From a virus: a stretch of 42,989 nt of DNA. Positions 42,107 through 42,989 of the stretch are shown here, one piece after another (position 1 is the stretch's first letter; each line of letters begins with the position of its first letter). The stretch lies in the IMG/VR virus record IMGVR_UViG_3300035183_001329, positions 1 through 42,989 of that record; one strand, given 5' to 3'. Below the pieces are notes generated by a model that did no database searches, was not told the DNA's origin, and worked only from the letters and a program-made list of their open reading frames with translations. A program made the position numbers and the translations under genes.

Positions 42107-42122
42107 TTCTTTCTTGAAAGAA
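42107..42122 (+). promoter_or_regulatory. Hairpin overlapping the thymidylate synthase ribosome-binding region
   Basis: TTCTTTC, TT, GAAAGAA: a perfect 7-bp stem ending about a dozen bases before the ATG. Its 3' arm runs into the purine-rich region that should serve as Shine-Dalgarno. A larger stem (AATTTTTATA / TATAAAAATT, 42051-42082) lies upstream. A translational switch is possible but unproven. Confidence 0.35.
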
Positions 42123-42134
42123 GAAAAAGATAAA

Positions 42135-42974
42135 ATGGTTACAAAAGCAGATAGCTATTATAAGCAAAACTTATATAAAATAATAACAAAAGGTAATAAA
42201 GATGAAAATCCAAGGCCAAAATATAAAGATGGAACTCCAGCGAATAGTTTGTTTATAACACAAATATTTGAAGAATATGATGTAGAAAATGGTGAATTAC
42301 CATTTACAACACTTAGGAATACAGCAGTTAAATCAGGAATAAAAGAAATTTTTTGGATTTATCAACTGCAATCCTCTAAGTTAGAGGAAGCTAGAAAACT
42401 TGGAATTAATTGGTGGGATGAATGGGAAATTGGGGATGGAACAATTGGACAAAGATATGGAGCAACAGTTAGAAAATGGGATTTAATGAATAAACTTTTG
42501 CATGGATTAAAACAAAATCCATTTGGAAGAAGACATGTTCTTAATTTGTATCAGGAATCTGATCTTCTTGAAACTGAAGGTTTATATCCTTGTGCATTTG
42601 AAACAATTTGGTCTGTTCGAAAAGATTTAGGCTCTAAAAATTATAAGCTTGATATGACTCTTATACAAAGAAGTTCAGATTATATCATTGCTAATTGGAT
42701 TAATAAAGCACAGTATTATGCATTACAATTAATGGTTGCTTCGGACCTTGGTTATAAACCAGGTAAATTTTGTCATTATGTTCATAATCTTCATATCTAT
42801 GATAGGCATTTAAATGCTGCAAATGAAATTTTAAAAAGAGAACCATTGGAAGAACAGCCAAATTTTACTTTAAAAGTAAGTAAAAATTTCTATGAAATTA
42901 ATATTAACGATTTCGAATTTATAAATTTTGACAAACCTCAAAAGATTAGTTCAGAACTAGAAATTGCAGTATAA
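42135..42974 (+). CDS. thyA: Thymidylate synthase (ThyA type), divergent
   Basis: About 279 residues. It has IGDGTIGQRYGATVRKWD (the Y-G segment of ThyA), NPFGRRHVLNLYQ (Arg pair for phosphate), the active-site LYPCAFETIW with Cys, LIQRSSDYIIANWINKAQYYALQLMVAS (Gln-Arg-Ser-x-Asp) and HNLHIYDRH near the end. It methylates dUMP to dTMP using methylene-tetrahydrofolate, the partner of DHFR and dUTPase. The active-site loop differs from the common PPCH form, so it is a diverged member. The frame opens at a TTG (42114); the ATG at 42135, preceded by AAAAAGA, is preferred. Confidence 0.88.
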   Translation: MVTKADSYYKQNLYKIITKGNKDENPRPKYKDGTPANSLFITQIFEEYDVENGELPFTTLRNTAVKSGIKEIFWIYQLQSSKLEEARKLGINWWDEWEIGDGTIGQRYGATVRKWDLMNKLLHGLKQNPFGRRHVLNLYQESDLLETEGLYPCAFETIWSVRKDLGSKNYKLDMTLIQRSSDYIIANWINKAQYYALQLMVASDLGYKPGKFCHYVHNLHIYDRHLNAANEILKREPLEEQPNFTLKVSKNFYEININDFEFINFDKPQKISSELEIAV

Positions 42975-42989
42975 TAAATAAGAAAAAAT

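Noticed and set aside
1-42989. tRNA genes and CRISPR arrays
   Set aside because: No T-loop-like GGTTCGAATCC in a cloverleaf context and no regularly spaced direct repeats were seen in the gaps. A covariance-model search would be needed to exclude an odd tRNA.

Overview
The window looks like part of the genome of a large, AT-rich tailed bacteriophage (by eye well over two thirds A+T, with Arg mostly AGA and very compact genes). The evidence is the gene content: two peptidoglycan hydrolases, glycine-rich tail-fibre-like proteins, a gp32-like ssDNA-binding protein, a DnaB-type helicase, a Prim-Pol primase, a phage-type PhoH, a RecA, a 5'-3' exonuclease and a full deoxynucleotide kit. Transcription switches strand about nine times in the first 18 kb and then runs only on the + strand. 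I saw no capsid, portal or terminase gene, no tRNA and no CRISPR array. The host cannot be named. Shine-Dalgarno-like AAGGA and sigma70-like TTGACN/TATAAT promoters fit an ordinary bacterium.

Layout. 1-5.5 kb: a free-standing HNH endonuclease, a convergent pair of lysins (amidase and lysozyme-like), a run of small unknown genes, a YkuK-type RNase H-like protein and a YkgJ-type cysteine-cluster protein. 5.5-8.5 kb: an unknown helical protein, a strongly diverged GroEL-like chaperonin, a coiled-coil protein with a membrane tail and a basic protein. 8.5-14.2 kb: PIN-PhoH interrupted by an intein, then two tail-fibre/adhesin-like genes on the other strand, with a long AT hairpin between the two units. 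14.3-22.7 kb: Prim-Pol primase, three glycosyltransferases, a metallopeptidase, a GMP reductase-like enzyme, a RecB/Cas4-like nuclease and a minimal family A polymerase. 22.7-33.8 kb: the replication and nucleotide block (SSB, RecA in two pieces, dUTPase, FEN nuclease, DnaB helicase, class II ribonucleotide reductase, N-terminal half of DnaE). 33.9-38.9 kb: mostly small unknown genes plus a degenerate histone-deacetylase-like protein, a DUF1599-like protein, two KTSC proteins and a GNAT. 39-43 kb: a secreted, membrane-anchored subtilisin, DHFR, a ParB-motif protein and thymidylate synthase.

The most striking theme is protein splicing. recA is broken into two genes by an atypically split intein whose N-part has only 18 residues. 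dnaE stops inside a canonical N-intein and its C-terminal half is absent from the window, so the polymerase must be assembled by trans-splicing from a distant gene, or is broken. phoH carries a contiguous intein with the hallmarks of class 3 (Pro1, Trp/Cys/Thr triplet, Thr+1), in which both LAGLIDADG acidic residues appear to be lost. Three DNA-metabolism proteins therefore depend on splicing.

The nucleotide genes (class II RNR, dUTPase, DHFR, ThyA, GMP reductase-like) would supply dNTPs and rebalance purines. SSB, RecA, helicase, primase, FEN and DnaE would form a largely self-sufficient replisome. The subtilisin differs visibly in codon use and looks like a recent acquisition from a cellular genome.
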